A DNA stretch of 64,000 bases from contig CM055104.1 in NCBI GenBank assembly GCA_029204225.1, positions 43,803,148 to 43,867,147 of the forward strand, written 5' to 3'. Under the pieces are notes generated by a model. The model did no database searches. It saw nothing but the letters and a program-made list of their open reading frames with translations, and had not been told where the DNA came from. Positions 22,601-32,559 of the stretch are shown piece after piece. Position 1 is the stretch's first letter. Each line of letters starts with the position of its first letter. Source of the stretch: Diphasiastrum complanatum. Taxonomy: Eukaryota; Streptophyta; Lycopodiopsida; Lycopodiales; Lycopodiaceae. The position numbers and the translations under genes were made by a program.

Positions 22601-23700
22601 ATCTTCGCAATTGATAACAGATCCTTTTGCAATGTAGGTACATACAGAATGTCGTCCAAACTTCTGTCTCTACCATTGGTGTTGAGACATGGCACTCCAG
22701 TTCCGCTCACTTCGTGTTGTGATCCATCTCCAAGAATGATATATCTGGAGGAGTCAATTTGTCGAAAGTCAGCTATCATCTGCCTTGTCATCACAAAGTG
22801 TGATGTAGCTTCTAAGTCGAGAACTATGTCTTGAACATCGGCTATTGATGTGGCACATACATTAGTGCACAGATAAGCAATATGATTTTTGCTAGCTCGT
22901 TCTTCGGCCATCTTCGAGGATTCTAGCTCCTCCACATATGATGTACTATTGGAGCTCTCTTTCCTGCTATGTGTCTTCTTGTTCCTTGGATTGTCGTAGC
23001 AATCCATGGCTGCATGACCTTTCTTGTGACAATGTACACAATAGATCTTGGGATTTAGCCAGCATTTGTCCACTATGTGGCCTTCACGTCAGCATCTATT
23101 TCATGTCTTCTTGTCGTTGCTTTGCTGCTTCATTTTGCTCCTTCCTTTCCATCTTTCTTCCTAATGTCCTGGTTTCTGCTAGCTCTGATCTTGTCTGTTG
23201 GTCGACTCCCTCTTACATTGAGGCTTCTTCTATAACTGGTCCTTGTTGTTATAGAGAGACTGATTAGACTCATTCTTGTCATCGTAGTGGTCTCTAGATT
23301 TGACTTCTTTCTTGATGTCGATAACTGCTTTATCGAAGGTCATAGTCGGATCTTTAGCTAGCAGGGCCCAGGTGAAACGGAATGATCTTGGTAGAGAACA
23401 TAGCAGATAGCTGAGCTGCTCCTCTTGTGAGACTACGTGCTCTGTTCCAACATTATGTAGTGATATGAACATGTTCTTCATCTCTTTATAAAGCTGGTGA
23501 GATCCTTGCCATCCCATCTTAGGTAGGTAAGTTGATCTTCTAGATGCATTATCTGAGAGTGTGACTTGGTCTGAAATCTGGTGATGAGTGTATCCCACAT
23601 CTCTCTAGCATTGGAGATTGTCGCGAGGTCGAGGGTGACGCTGTCTTCGATGGAGTAGGAGGTGACAACCACTGCTTTGTCGTTCTTCTTCTTCACTCTC
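19654..23700 (-). pseudogene. Copia gag-pol, broken
   Basis: In order on the minus strand: gag pieces 23696-23230; a zinc knuckle CVHCHKKGHAAMDC with protease 23073-22510, where the usual DSGA reads DLEA; gag-pre-integrase and integrase zinc site (LWHKRLCHMN ... CNKGK) with core 22485-22093; a degraded integrase stretch 22090-21480 containing a duplicated about 60-bp block at 21640-21755; RT first part 21131-20733 (KCKWIYK, KARLVAK); RT second part 20720-20103 with VDD in the catalytic motif; and RNase H end 19944-19654 (MDNTFAIHL, HIVIKYH). The order INT before RT is diagnostic of copia. There are at least six frame breaks, and the altered protease motif would be inactive by itself. Confidence 0.85.
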
Positions 23701-23919
23701 GAAGTTCCTTGCCTATGCTGGCTGGCATCTCTTCGGTGTCGTCAAAACCCATGGCCATAGTGCTTCTTCTCCGAGTATGAGTCAAGTCTTTACTTTCTAG
23801 GCCAAGAAAATTGACCCGCCTGCTTCAAGTACTATGCAAATCTCTGATTGAATGCTGCTAATGGAAGCCATAGTCTAAGTAATGAGGCTCTAAGCACCTT
23901 CAGATTTGATGAAACAACC

Positions 23920-23932
23920 GGCTCTGATACCA
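23920..23932 (-). promoter_or_regulatory. Copia primer-binding site
   Basis: Plus strand GGCTCTGATACCA gives TGGTATCAGAGCC on the minus strand, one base from the LTR end CCAACA (plus TGTTGG at 23934). Confidence 0.88.
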
Positions 23933-23933
23933 C

Positions 23934-24436
23934 TGTTGGAAATCTACAGATCCAACTGTGATCAGAGATTCACTGATATGAATCAGATGGAGCCGATCTG
24001 TCCTGTTGAAGCTATTGTGTCATTCCGCAATCAGACATTCTCTGAACTACAGATATCGACTCCCAATTTCATGTTGATTTATGAATAGTAGATAATGTCT
24101 AATGATAGAGGAAATATATCTATAGATAAATTACACAAGCATCACAACATTCATTGATTGCATACATTTAGCAGAAAAACTGTAACTCATCTATATTGTC
24201 AAAATCGAGAGTATTAATAACAATTCTTTGAGCGTTGTCTGTTTTTCAGATCAACGCACTGGCGCAAGAGAAAGGTGTTCTCTCTTACAAGTAGAGACTA
24301 GCTACTACTAATTTTCTATATTCTCTATATATGTTTGTTACTGCATGACGCGTTTATATGTGTCATCCTTAGGATTGACTATCACACACTTGTGTATATC
24401 TTTACTCTCTTCTTATCTCATGCGATGATTCAATTA
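23934..24436 (-). repeat. Copia 5' LTR
   Basis: About 500 bp ending (minus) in CCAACA next to the primer site. The outer boundary near 24434-24436 is approximate, set where similarity to the 3' LTR ends after GATTCAAT. Confidence 0.75.
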
Positions 24437-25765
24437 ATAACGAGCTGCAAGTAGTGAAGTAGCATGAGGAAAAATTAGCAAAGAAGCTCAAGGCAGCCCA
24501 ACAAAATGAAGATGCATCGTAGGCTTGTATGAGGGTTTAACAAAGGCCTAGGACCAAGTTGATAAAGCAGTCATGCAGGCAAAATTGAAATTACTGCTTC
24601 TCCAGGGATAGCTCAACTTGGCTCAGTTGAAAAAGGAGAGAATTTTGAAGAAATTAGATACAATGGTTGTTGAATAAGATAACATGTTGTATACACCAAT
24701 AGCAGATAGGCATGTATCCCAAAATGACATCAATTACCTAGTCCACAAAGTGGCAAGCTCTATGTCTACCTTGAAGGGATTTTAGGCAAAGTTTAATAGT
24801 TATGAACAATTGGCCACGAACGAGTTATGAAAGGCCAAAAAAAAAAAATCATCAAGTCCCATGAGCAATAAGTTGTCGCAGCGCTTCAAGAACTACCACA
24901 AATTCAGATGCCTATCATGCGAACCTTCTCGCAGATCCAAACTAAAAGCAAGGGGTTGAAAGTGAGAATTTGGTGGATATTGATTCAGGGCAAGCTGAAG
25001 ACGTCCAAGAGGTTCAACCTCATCTGGAAATAGGGCCATCAATAGGATGGATTTAAGCAAGAGCATTCAAGAGACCGGTCAATGTTGAGGAAGCCATTCA
25101 AAAATTTCTAACGAGACGTTCACATGAATCTTCTCAAGGTGGCTAGGTAAATAAATTTTGAATGTCCAAGATCAAACATGGCAAAGAGTTGGACAAACTA
25201 CCAGCATTAGGTGAACAATCTAGCTGGAGAAGAGCAATATTTGAGAAAACTCCAGAATCTATAAGGAGTTATGTGGCAAGCCCTAGGCAATTAATGGTCA
25301 ATCCTTATTATGTCATGATGCCACGTAGGAATAAGTGGGCTGAATATGGTGTGCCACTAGACATGATTACCATTAATACTCTGAATTGGCCAATTATCTA
25401 CCAATAGTTCACATGGATTATTGTGGTTGATTTTTAGAGAGCCCCTTAGAGCTACGAGCAAGAGTACATTACCTCTCCAGATCCGACGGTTAGGCAGTCA
25501 GGTTTGTTTGCAAAAGACTTGGCCTATCTCGGATCTGTGTCAACCAAGTGGGATGATTGTTTCCCGACGTTAACATTTGATCTGAATAAGCCAATGGCAT
25601 TTGAGCAGGTCCAAGATCAATTACCACTTGTGAGACTGTACTTGGCATCAATACCCATGCATGATAGTATTAAAGATTTGATTGAACATATATCTAAACT
25701 TTTTCCAATTCTTCATATTTTGAATAAATATCTTCCTTTTCTGATTGAAGCCCTTAATGCATAAT
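24437..25765 (+). pseudogene. Unidentified decayed coding region
   Basis: Protein-like sequence survives in patches: a Lys/Gln-rich stretch near 24460-24560, a frame 25162-25407 (RRAIFEKTPESIRSY, RNKWAEYGVPLDM) and a frame 25504-25764 (WDDCFPTLTFDLNKP, DLIEHISKLFPIL). The stops between them and their even composition suggest one former long gene, perhaps a retroelement gag. I recognise no domain and assign no function. Confidence 0.35.
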
Positions 25766-26384
25766 GATTCTTTTAGATGGCCAAATAATGTGCATTCTTG
25801 TATCTTCATTGAATATGCATTATTAATTTACTTGTATTCTATCGTCCTGCATGGAATCATGAAATGTTTTTGCAATTTGAAACACAATGAATTATTTGTG
25901 AAGATGGGGGTATTTGTGGAGCTAAGACTACTTTTGTCAACATAAAAATCATTGTTACATTTGTTAGGTTTGCTTTATTTTTTTTATCATGAATTTTGAT
26001 AAAAGGAGAACAAGGAAAATTCTCACTTGAAATTGCTCAATGCAAACAGAAAAATTCAAAAAGATTTACATCCCATTCTTACAAGCTTATTTTATAACAA
26101 GGTTTCCCTTTCCTTTACAATTGTCATAATCCTCATAACACAATATTGCAAATTCAATTGCTATTCATAATAGTTTCAAAGAAAACAGATTGTTGCAAAT
26201 TCTTAGAAAGGTTTAGAAAAAAGTTTTAGAGGTGCCAGATCTTGTGCTTTGTCTAGTTGATGTATATTACGTAAATACTCCTTTTTATTTAGGTGTGTGG
26301 CGAGTATAACCACACTAGATATACTTGCTAAATTGCTTGGTGTGGTTAACTTGTTTTGATGGATGGATGGTGAGATATAGGACG
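25766..26384. other. No gene recognised
   Basis: AT-rich spacer, then a TG-rich lead-in to the microsatellite at 26385. Confidence 0.5.
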
Positions 26385-26435
26385 TGCATGTGTGTGTGTG
26401 TGTGTGTGTGTGTGCTCACACACACACACACACAC
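26385..26435. repeat. (TG)n-(CA)n microsatellite
   Basis: About 30 bp of GT followed by about 20 bp of CA, self-complementary. The CA side is the insertion point of the next element; CA repeats continue beyond its other end at 32541-32559. Confidence 0.92.
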
Positions 26436-27118
26436 TGTTGCACACAAGCTCACAAACCCTAAGTAAATACACAGAATTACCCAGCAAATCCGTCACTTTA
26501 TTAATCTCAAGGCAATGTACATAGATCAACAAGCAAACATGAGAGCTCTGCTGCAAGTCTCCTCCCAACCATAGCTGCATAGGAATACCATAATCATCAT
26601 CCTAATCATAATGAGAAATGCCTGACAAGGCTCACCCTATATCCCCTCAAGCACCCCTTAACCCTGACACATCCTAACGTCGACACATGGCAAACTCCAT
26701 GCACAGCCGACACTTGCCACTTGGCAGTACCCTGACACATAGGCAACTTAGTAGGTGGATAGTCTGACACGTGTCACTTATGCATTGGACCAAGTGTCCC
26801 AATGAGCATATGACACATGTCATGTTGACCCGTTCATTGACCGTCTGACAAGTGTCACTCATGCACTGGACCAAGTGTCCCAGTGAGCATGTGACACATG
26901 TCACGTTGACCAGTCAACCCTTTCTACTTTTTAGGAGGTCAGTCCAGCAGACTCTCATGAGACCTAGTATCCCCTTGGCCATCTCGTATTTAGTCACTAT
27001 AACAAATATTTACATTGCAATTTACAATTGTCTCCACAGGCCGGTGACTTAGCCATTTACAATTTAGTGATTATAATTTACCATACATTGGGCAAAGGGA
27101 TTCAAAGTACATGTGACA
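26436..27118 (-). repeat. Chromovirus 3' LTR with internal 80-bp tandem repeat
   Basis: About 683 bp. Two imperfect copies of an about 80-bp unit (26761-26840, 26841-26920), each with GTCTGACA, GGACCAAGTGTCCCA and GACACATGTCA, lie in the middle of the LTR, the usual place of enhancer repeats in U3. On the minus strand, GGTGGGAAGGGA at 27130-27119 is the likely polypurine tract. Confidence 0.85.
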
Positions 27119-27130
27119 TCCCTTCCCACC

Positions 27131-28456
27131 TCAGATGACATCGTCCTCGATGGCAAAGTCTGGATACTGTGCATGCAACCCATGTGCGGTCTCCCAGGTA
27201 GCATCACTGAGAGGTCGTCCATGCCATGCAACCAAGTACTCACAGAGCAAACGATTCCGCAACCGTCTATGCCTCCGGTCCAATACTCTCACTGGTCCAT
27301 GCATCACCTCCCCATGCTCCTGAAACAATACAAGGCCATTAGCCAACAAGTTATCACCATCATGTAAAACCTTCTTTAAACGTGAAACATGAAAAACAGG
27401 ATGAACCTTACAACCAACAGGCAAATCCAATTCATAAGCAACATTATTAATCTTTTTAACAATTTTCCAAGGTCCATAGTATCTAGGTGACAACTTATAG
27501 CACTTCCCTGCCTTAAGGGTTTTCGAGTCCTTTGGAATCCTGAGAAATACCATATCTCCTTCCTCGAACTCTCTTGGCATACGATCCAGATCAGCATATG
27601 TCTTTGCCTGATCCTTCGCCGCTTTTACATTTTCCTTAGCTAACTCCAACATCTGTTGCATGTGAGTTAGAAATTCCATAGCAGTAGGTGTCTTATGAGG
27701 CATACCTATAGTAACTGGACTGGCTGGTCTAAAACCATAATTTAGCTCGAAAGGACTCATCTTCGTAGATGCATTCTTTTTATCATTATAAGCAAACTCC
27801 AACAATGGTAGGTAACGTTCCCATTGTGTTTTCCTTTCACTCACATACGCCCTAAGCATGTCTTCCAAGGTTTGGTTAACTCTCTCAGTCTGCCCATCTG
27901 TTTCAGGATGATCAAAACTACTCATTCCCAACTGCACCTCTAACTTCTCAAATACTGCAGTCCAAAAATTGCCAGTAAAACGAGAACCTCTGTCAAACAC
28001 AATGGATCTAGGTAATCCATGAAGTTTGAATACATGTTGTATAAACAAATCAGCCGTACCAGGAGCATCAATCTTATCACTCGTTGGAATAAAATGAGCC
28101 ATTTTCGTGAGTCTGTTAACCACAACTAGGATAGTATTATGTTGCTGCTGCGTATGCAGTAAACATGTAATAAAGTCCATGGAAATACTCTCCCAACTCC
28201 CTTCTGGTATAGGTAACGGGCGTAATAATCTAGGCACTTTAATCCTTTCAGCCTTATTAACTTGACACTTAAAACAATGTGTCACATAGTGGTTTACTTC
28301 TTTCTTAAGTCTCGACCACCAAAAGTTATGTCGTATCAACTCATAGGTCCTATCCACACCAGGATGACCAGCACTAGGGCTATCGTGACAGAGATGCAAG
28401 ATCCTCTTTCGTAGCACCTCACAAGCTGGAATAAGAGCCTTGCCATTTCTCATCAT
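27131..28456 (-). CDS. Integrase with C-terminal chromodomain
   Basis: 441 codons. The N-terminal zinc site reads HLCHDSPSAGHPGVD ... CFKCQ. The catalytic core has Asp in SMDFI, Asp in VFDRGSRF and Glu in TDGQTERVNQ, all present. The tail has the gypsy GPWKIV motif, then HPVFHVSRL and a chromodomain-like end (LLCEYLVAWHGRP, ATWE). It inserts element cDNA into host chromatin, and chromodomains in this family can steer integration to particular histone marks. The frame overlaps the upstream RT frame by a few bases (28453-28456). In intact gypsy elements the two are continuous, so the junction is a likely one-base frameshift. Confidence 0.88.
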   Translation of the reverse strand: MMRNGKALIPACEVLRKRILHLCHDSPSAGHPGVDRTYELIRHNFWWSRLKKEVNHYVTHCFKCQVNKAERIKVPRLLRPLPIPEGSWESISMDFITCLLHTQQQHNTILVVVNRLTKMAHFIPTSDKIDAPGTADLFIQHVFKLHGLPRSIVFDRGSRFTGNFWTAVFEKLEVQLGMSSFDHPETDGQTERVNQTLEDMLRAYVSERKTQWERYLPLLEFAYNDKKNASTKMSPFELNYGFRPASPVTIGMPHKTPTAMEFLTHMQQMLELAKENVKAAKDQAKTYADLDRMPREFEEGDMVFLRIPKDSKTLKAGKCYKLSPRYYGPWKIVKKINNVAYELDLPVGCKVHPVFHVSRLKKVLHDGDNLLANGLVLFQEHGEVMHGPVRVLDRRHRRLRNRLLCEYLVAWHGRPLSDATWETAHGLHAQYPDFAIEDDVI

Positions 28457-30423
28457 ATTCCATCTTCTATGGAATACTTAAGATAAGTGCGAACCAAGGT
28501 AGAAGAGCTCTCCTTTTGAGACTCTGCATGGCCATGACTCACCTCCTGTTCCACTTTCTTACAGTGAGGATCTTCCTGCTGATCCTTTCTTACCTCAGAT
28601 AGTAAGTCATTTTCAATGACTACAAATGACATCTGATGCACCACACGAGATAGTGCATCTGCCACACGATTCTCTGCACCTTTCTTGTACCGAATCTCCA
28701 TTAGGAATTCCTCCATGAGCTCAGACCATCTGGCTTGCCGGCCTCTAAGGTCTGGCTGCTTACAGAAGTATCTCAAGGTATCATGATCAATGAATACCTC
28801 AAATTCTGATCCATACAGATAATGCCTCCATGCCTTTAATGCATGAACTATGGCATACAACTCCTTCTCATGAGTTGGATAGTTTTTCTGAGCAGGGTTG
28901 AGCTTCTTGCTCTCAAAGGCCACATGCCTACCCTCTTGCATTAGAACAGCTCCCACAACAATGTCACTCGCATCTATATCTATAACATAGGGCTTTTGAG
29001 GGTCTACAATTTTTAGAGTGACGCACTCAAAAATAGCTTGCTTCAACTGATCAAAGCTTGCTTGCTGCAGTTCAGTCCACTCACCAAATCTATTCTTTTG
29101 AGTCAAATCAGTCAAACGTGCTGCAATATAGGAGTATTTCTTAACATATTTTCTATAGAATACTGCTAATCCAAGAAAAGAACGGACTGCTGTCAAATCA
29201 GCTGGCACAGGCCACGCAACGATCACAGCAACCTTCTTAGGATCTGGCCTTACTCCATCAACAGACACTACATGACCAAGATACTCAATCTCTTTTTTAA
29301 ACAATTCACTTTTTTCACTATTGGCAAACAAAGTGCTCTCCCTCAAAGTAGACAACACAGTCCTAAGGTGAGCCATATGCTTGACCTCACCTGCACTGTA
29401 AGTCAGAATGTCATCAACAAAGTTTACGACAAATTTACCCATATACGGTCTGAGCACATCATTCATCATCATCATGAATGTAGCTGGGGCATTAGTCAAT
29501 CCAAATGGCATCACAAGATACTCATAGTGACCGAACCGAGTTCTGAAGGCAGTCTTGTGTACATCCTCTTCACGAACTCTAACCTGATGGTATCCACTCT
29601 TTAGGTCTATTTTACTGAACGCAGTGGCACCTGACAAGGCATCAAGCAAATCATCTATACGTGGCATAGGATATCGATGTTTAACAGTTATCTTGTTCAA
29701 ACCTCGATAATCCACACACATACACCATGATCCATCCTTCTTCTTTACAAGAATGATCGGAGAGGCAAAAGGGGAATAACTAGGTCGTATCTGCCCCTTG
29801 GCCAGATAATCATCGACCATCCGTCTCACTTCTTCTTCCTCCTTAAGACTTATTGTGTAAGGACGTCTATTGACAAGAGATGATCTGGGTATTAATTCAA
29901 TCTTATGTTCAACATTTCTCTTAGGAGGTAAAACAGATGGAAGATCATCTATGAACACATCTGAAAACTCTCTCCTAATCTCTTGATCCAAGTTGGCAAT
30001 AGTACTGGTTTGCACACACTGACTAGTATTAGTAGACATATCAAGTAGAAAGCAAACACACATGTACTCACAATGGATCCTACACAACTGCGTAGCTGAA
30101 ACAAGCGGTCCAGGAGGCACATCCCGCTCACCACGAAGGGAATGCATCACACCATCAAACTGGAACTCATACACATGAGTATCCCAGGCTATGTGTGGCT
30201 TCCGCATCGTGTGCCAACAAATGCCCAACACCACATCAAACTGTGCAAGCCGTGTTATTTCAAAATCCAACTCTTCTGTGTGACTTTGTATAATTAGTGG
30301 AATGCCCACAACCCTCTTATCCCAAATCTCTGTACCCTTTCCATCAGCCATTTCCACTGTGTACTGGTATTGGGATGGTTGAGTATTCACACCTAACTTC
30401 CGTACCAAAGTTGAACTCAACAC
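28453..30423 (-). CDS. Reverse transcriptase-RNase H with protease end
   Basis: 656 codons, open throughout. The first about 100 residues are the C-terminal part of the aspartic protease (DVVLGICWH). RT follows, with KKKDGSW, RMPFGL-type motif B ([12 protein letters not shown]) and FVDDIL in the catalytic position, where YVDD is usual. RNase H has DIDASDIVVGAVL, HEKELYAIV and a late DALSR. The protease active-site triplet lies in another frame just upstream (about 30430) and reads DTR rather than DTG or DSG, so the protease would not work. The first Met is not a natural start; the region was part of a longer polyprotein. Confidence 0.85.
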   Translation of the reverse strand: MLSSTLVRKLGVNTQPSQYQYTVEMADGKGTEIWDKRVVGIPLIIQSHTEELDFEITRLAQFDVVLGICWHTMRKPHIAWDTHVYEFQFDGVMHSLRGERDVPPGPLVSATQLCRIHCEYMCVCFLLDMSTNTSQCVQTSTIANLDQEIRREFSDVFIDDLPSVLPPKRNVEHKIELIPRSSLVNRRPYTISLKEEEEVRRMVDDYLAKGQIRPSYSPFASPIILVKKKDGSWCMCVDYRGLNKITVKHRYPMPRIDDLLDALSGATAFSKIDLKSGYHQVRVREEDVHKTAFRTRFGHYEYLVMPFGLTNAPATFMMMMNDVLRPYMGKFVVNFVDDILTYSAGEVKHMAHLRTVLSTLRESTLFANSEKSELFKKEIEYLGHVVSVDGVRPDPKKVAVIVAWPVPADLTAVRSFLGLAVFYRKYVKKYSYIAARLTDLTQKNRFGEWTELQQASFDQLKQAIFECVTLKIVDPQKPYVIDIDASDIVVGAVLMQEGRHVAFESKKLNPAQKNYPTHEKELYAIVHALKAWRHYLYGSEFEVFIDHDTLRYFCKQPDLRGRQARWSELMEEFLMEIRYKKGAENRVADALSRVVHQMSFVVIENDLLSEVRKDQQEDPHCKKVEQEVSHGHAESQKESSSTLVRTYLKYSIEDGI

Positions 30424-31705
30424 ATTATGAGAGGACCTAGTGTCAAATAGAACCTGACATCTCTACCACACAGCTGCCCTCGCATAACAATAAGAGAAGT
30501 GTTAGGAAATTGATACCCTTGGCGAGCCGAGTTTGACAAAAGCGCTGGTGGAGCCATGTCCACTCTCCTGACCACTGAAACATTCATGAGGCGTGGAACA
30601 TCTGGATTGGCTTCTTGCTTGATCTCTTCCACTATCATAGGGTCATCACCCTGGTTCATCTGATCCACCTGAAGATTATATGTGGTCCGCATCAAGTTTC
30701 GTGGACATTCCTTCCACCTATGCTGTCCCAAACATCCAAAACAAAGGTTCTCCCTCTTTGCACGTTTTTGGTCCTGAGGTGACAACATTGAAGGACGCTG
30801 ACCCTTTTGGGCATTGGGCTGCCCATGCAACCCTTTACCTTTTGGAGCCCCTGCACCCTTCTTCCTTTGGTCACCCTGAGCATGCCACTGATTCGTTTGA
30901 CCTTCAAACTTTATCTTTTTGTTCCATTTGCCCTTGCGTCCCCAAGGTTGCTAACCACTTGTACCAGTTACCGCAACAGGATCTGGGCCTTTTTTCCCAT
31001 CTTCATAATACAAAGCCATCTGGATGGCTCCCCTCAAATCATGAGATTGCTCCTTTCGCACGAAAGGGCGAATATTCTCTCGAAGTCCCTCCACAAAGTG
31101 AAATATTTGCATGTACATAGGAACTTCCCGAGGAATGCGTAACAAAGCCTCTCGGTACTTGTCTGCATAATCCTACACGCTCAAGTTACCCTGCTTCAAA
31201 TAAGACCATTGTTGCATGGCTCTATTGTCTTCATCCATAGGCACCCAGTTTTGTGAAACATTTGCCGGAATGCCTCCCATGTGGTTGGAACTAGGTCATC
31301 CTTTTCCACCTTCCTCTACCACCTTTGTGCTTACCCTTGAAAACGATATGTGGCTTCAACAATCATTTCAGTTTCATCGTCTATGCCACACATCTGGAAT
31401 GCTTTCTCCCACTTTTGCAACCAATTCTCAACGGCATCAGTAGTTCTCATAGATACTACTCCAGTGAACTTCGGAAGTTTTAAATCTTTGATAGTAGGTA
31501 GCTTTCTCTTTCAAAACCCCAACTCAGCTTCATGGCCCGTTGACAATGTCCTTTCTACTTCCATAATTGTATCACTGACTCTCTCAGGAATGCTAACCCC
31601 TTTACCTTTGAGTTGCTCCAAAATCAGCTTAAGAGTAGCTTCGATAGTATCCACCTTGGAACATACAACATCTAATCTCTGTGAATCTTGACTGGTGTTG
31701 TTTGC
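30417..31705 (-). pseudogene. Chromovirus gag, broken
   Basis: The start (31711 downward) encodes MASANNTSQDS and a coiled stretch (TIEATLKLILEQL). After stops and shifts, 31145-30951 carries capsid-type sequence (FVEGLRENIRPFV). 30830-30417 carries a zinc knuckle CFGCLGQHRWKEC with CX2CX3HX4C spacing, the same short spacing seen in the gag at 1-1.1 kb. The frame then runs out of phase before the protease active site. Confidence 0.75.
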
Positions 31706-32276
31706 GGATGCCATAGCAGAAAGATAGGCAGCAGAAACAAAGCAAAACCAAACTCTCAGCACCTCAAATCACTACACAGATAAGTTGCCTTGAATTTCTA
31801 GAAGAACTGAATAGAATAGATCTCCTACAGCCAAGTTCTAACTACACATAGACTCTTCTTCTCCAAAAATCAGCAAACTAGGGTTTCAAACTGACAATTG
31901 GCAAAAAACTATGGATGATCACTGAATCAGAAGGCGAAAAGCCTTACCCTACCAGCGACCTACCACAAGAAGCTTATTCCAACTGACAGATCTGAAAAAT
32001 ACTGAGTATTGAAGAAGTTACAAACAGATTTACAAATCCTATGCAGGCTGGGTTTTCACAAAAGCGAAGAGAATAATCAAGCCGCATAGTAGAAAATGCT
32101 CAAAGGCTGCCAGAAGATCAGCAATCCACCATAGGGCTTCAATCTGCTACCTTATGGGCTCCAAACCTACCAACAGATCACCTACAGTAGGGCGTTGGCT
32201 CTCCAAGTGGCTCTCCAAGAATGCTCCAAACCCTAACTGAAGATGCCAAATCCCACACAAGTCTTGAAAGTAATTT

Positions 32277-32288
32277 GCTCTAATACCA
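32277..32288 (-). promoter_or_regulatory. Primer-binding site variant
   Basis: Minus strand TGGTATTAGAGC: initiator-Met type with C to T at the seventh base, three bases from the LTR. Confidence 0.8.
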
Positions 32289-32291
32289 AAA

Positions 32292-32543
32292 TGTTGCACA
32301 CAAGCTCACAAACCCTAAGTAAATACACAAAATTACCCAGCAAATCCATCTTTTTAGGAGGTCAGTCCAGCAGACTCTCATAAGACCCAGTATCCCCTTG
32401 GCCATCTCGTATTTAGTCACTATAACAAATATTTACATTGCAATTTACAATTGTCTCCACAGGCCGGTGACTTAGCCATTTACAATTTAATAATTACAAT
32501 TTACCATACATTGGGCAAAGGGATTCAAAGTACATGTGAGACA
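32292..32543 (-). repeat. Chromovirus 5' LTR with internal deletion
   Basis: About 252 bp. The ends match 26436-26494 and 26930-27118. About 435 bp, including the 80-bp tandem repeats, are missing at 32346. Confidence 0.85.
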
Positions 32544-32559
32544 CACACACACACACACA

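Larger units (their letters stand above)
26436..32543 (-). mobile_element. Minus-strand Ty3/gypsy chromovirus in a CA microsatellite
   Basis: 3' LTR 26436-27118, integrase to protease 27131-30423, gag 30417-31705, primer-binding site 32288-32277, 5' LTR 32292 to about 32543. Both outer borders are CA repeat, so the 5-bp target duplication (CACAC) cannot be told from the target. The 5' LTR lacks about 435 internal bp. The two pol frames are nearly intact, making this the best-preserved pol in the window, but gag and protease are broken. Confidence 0.87.
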
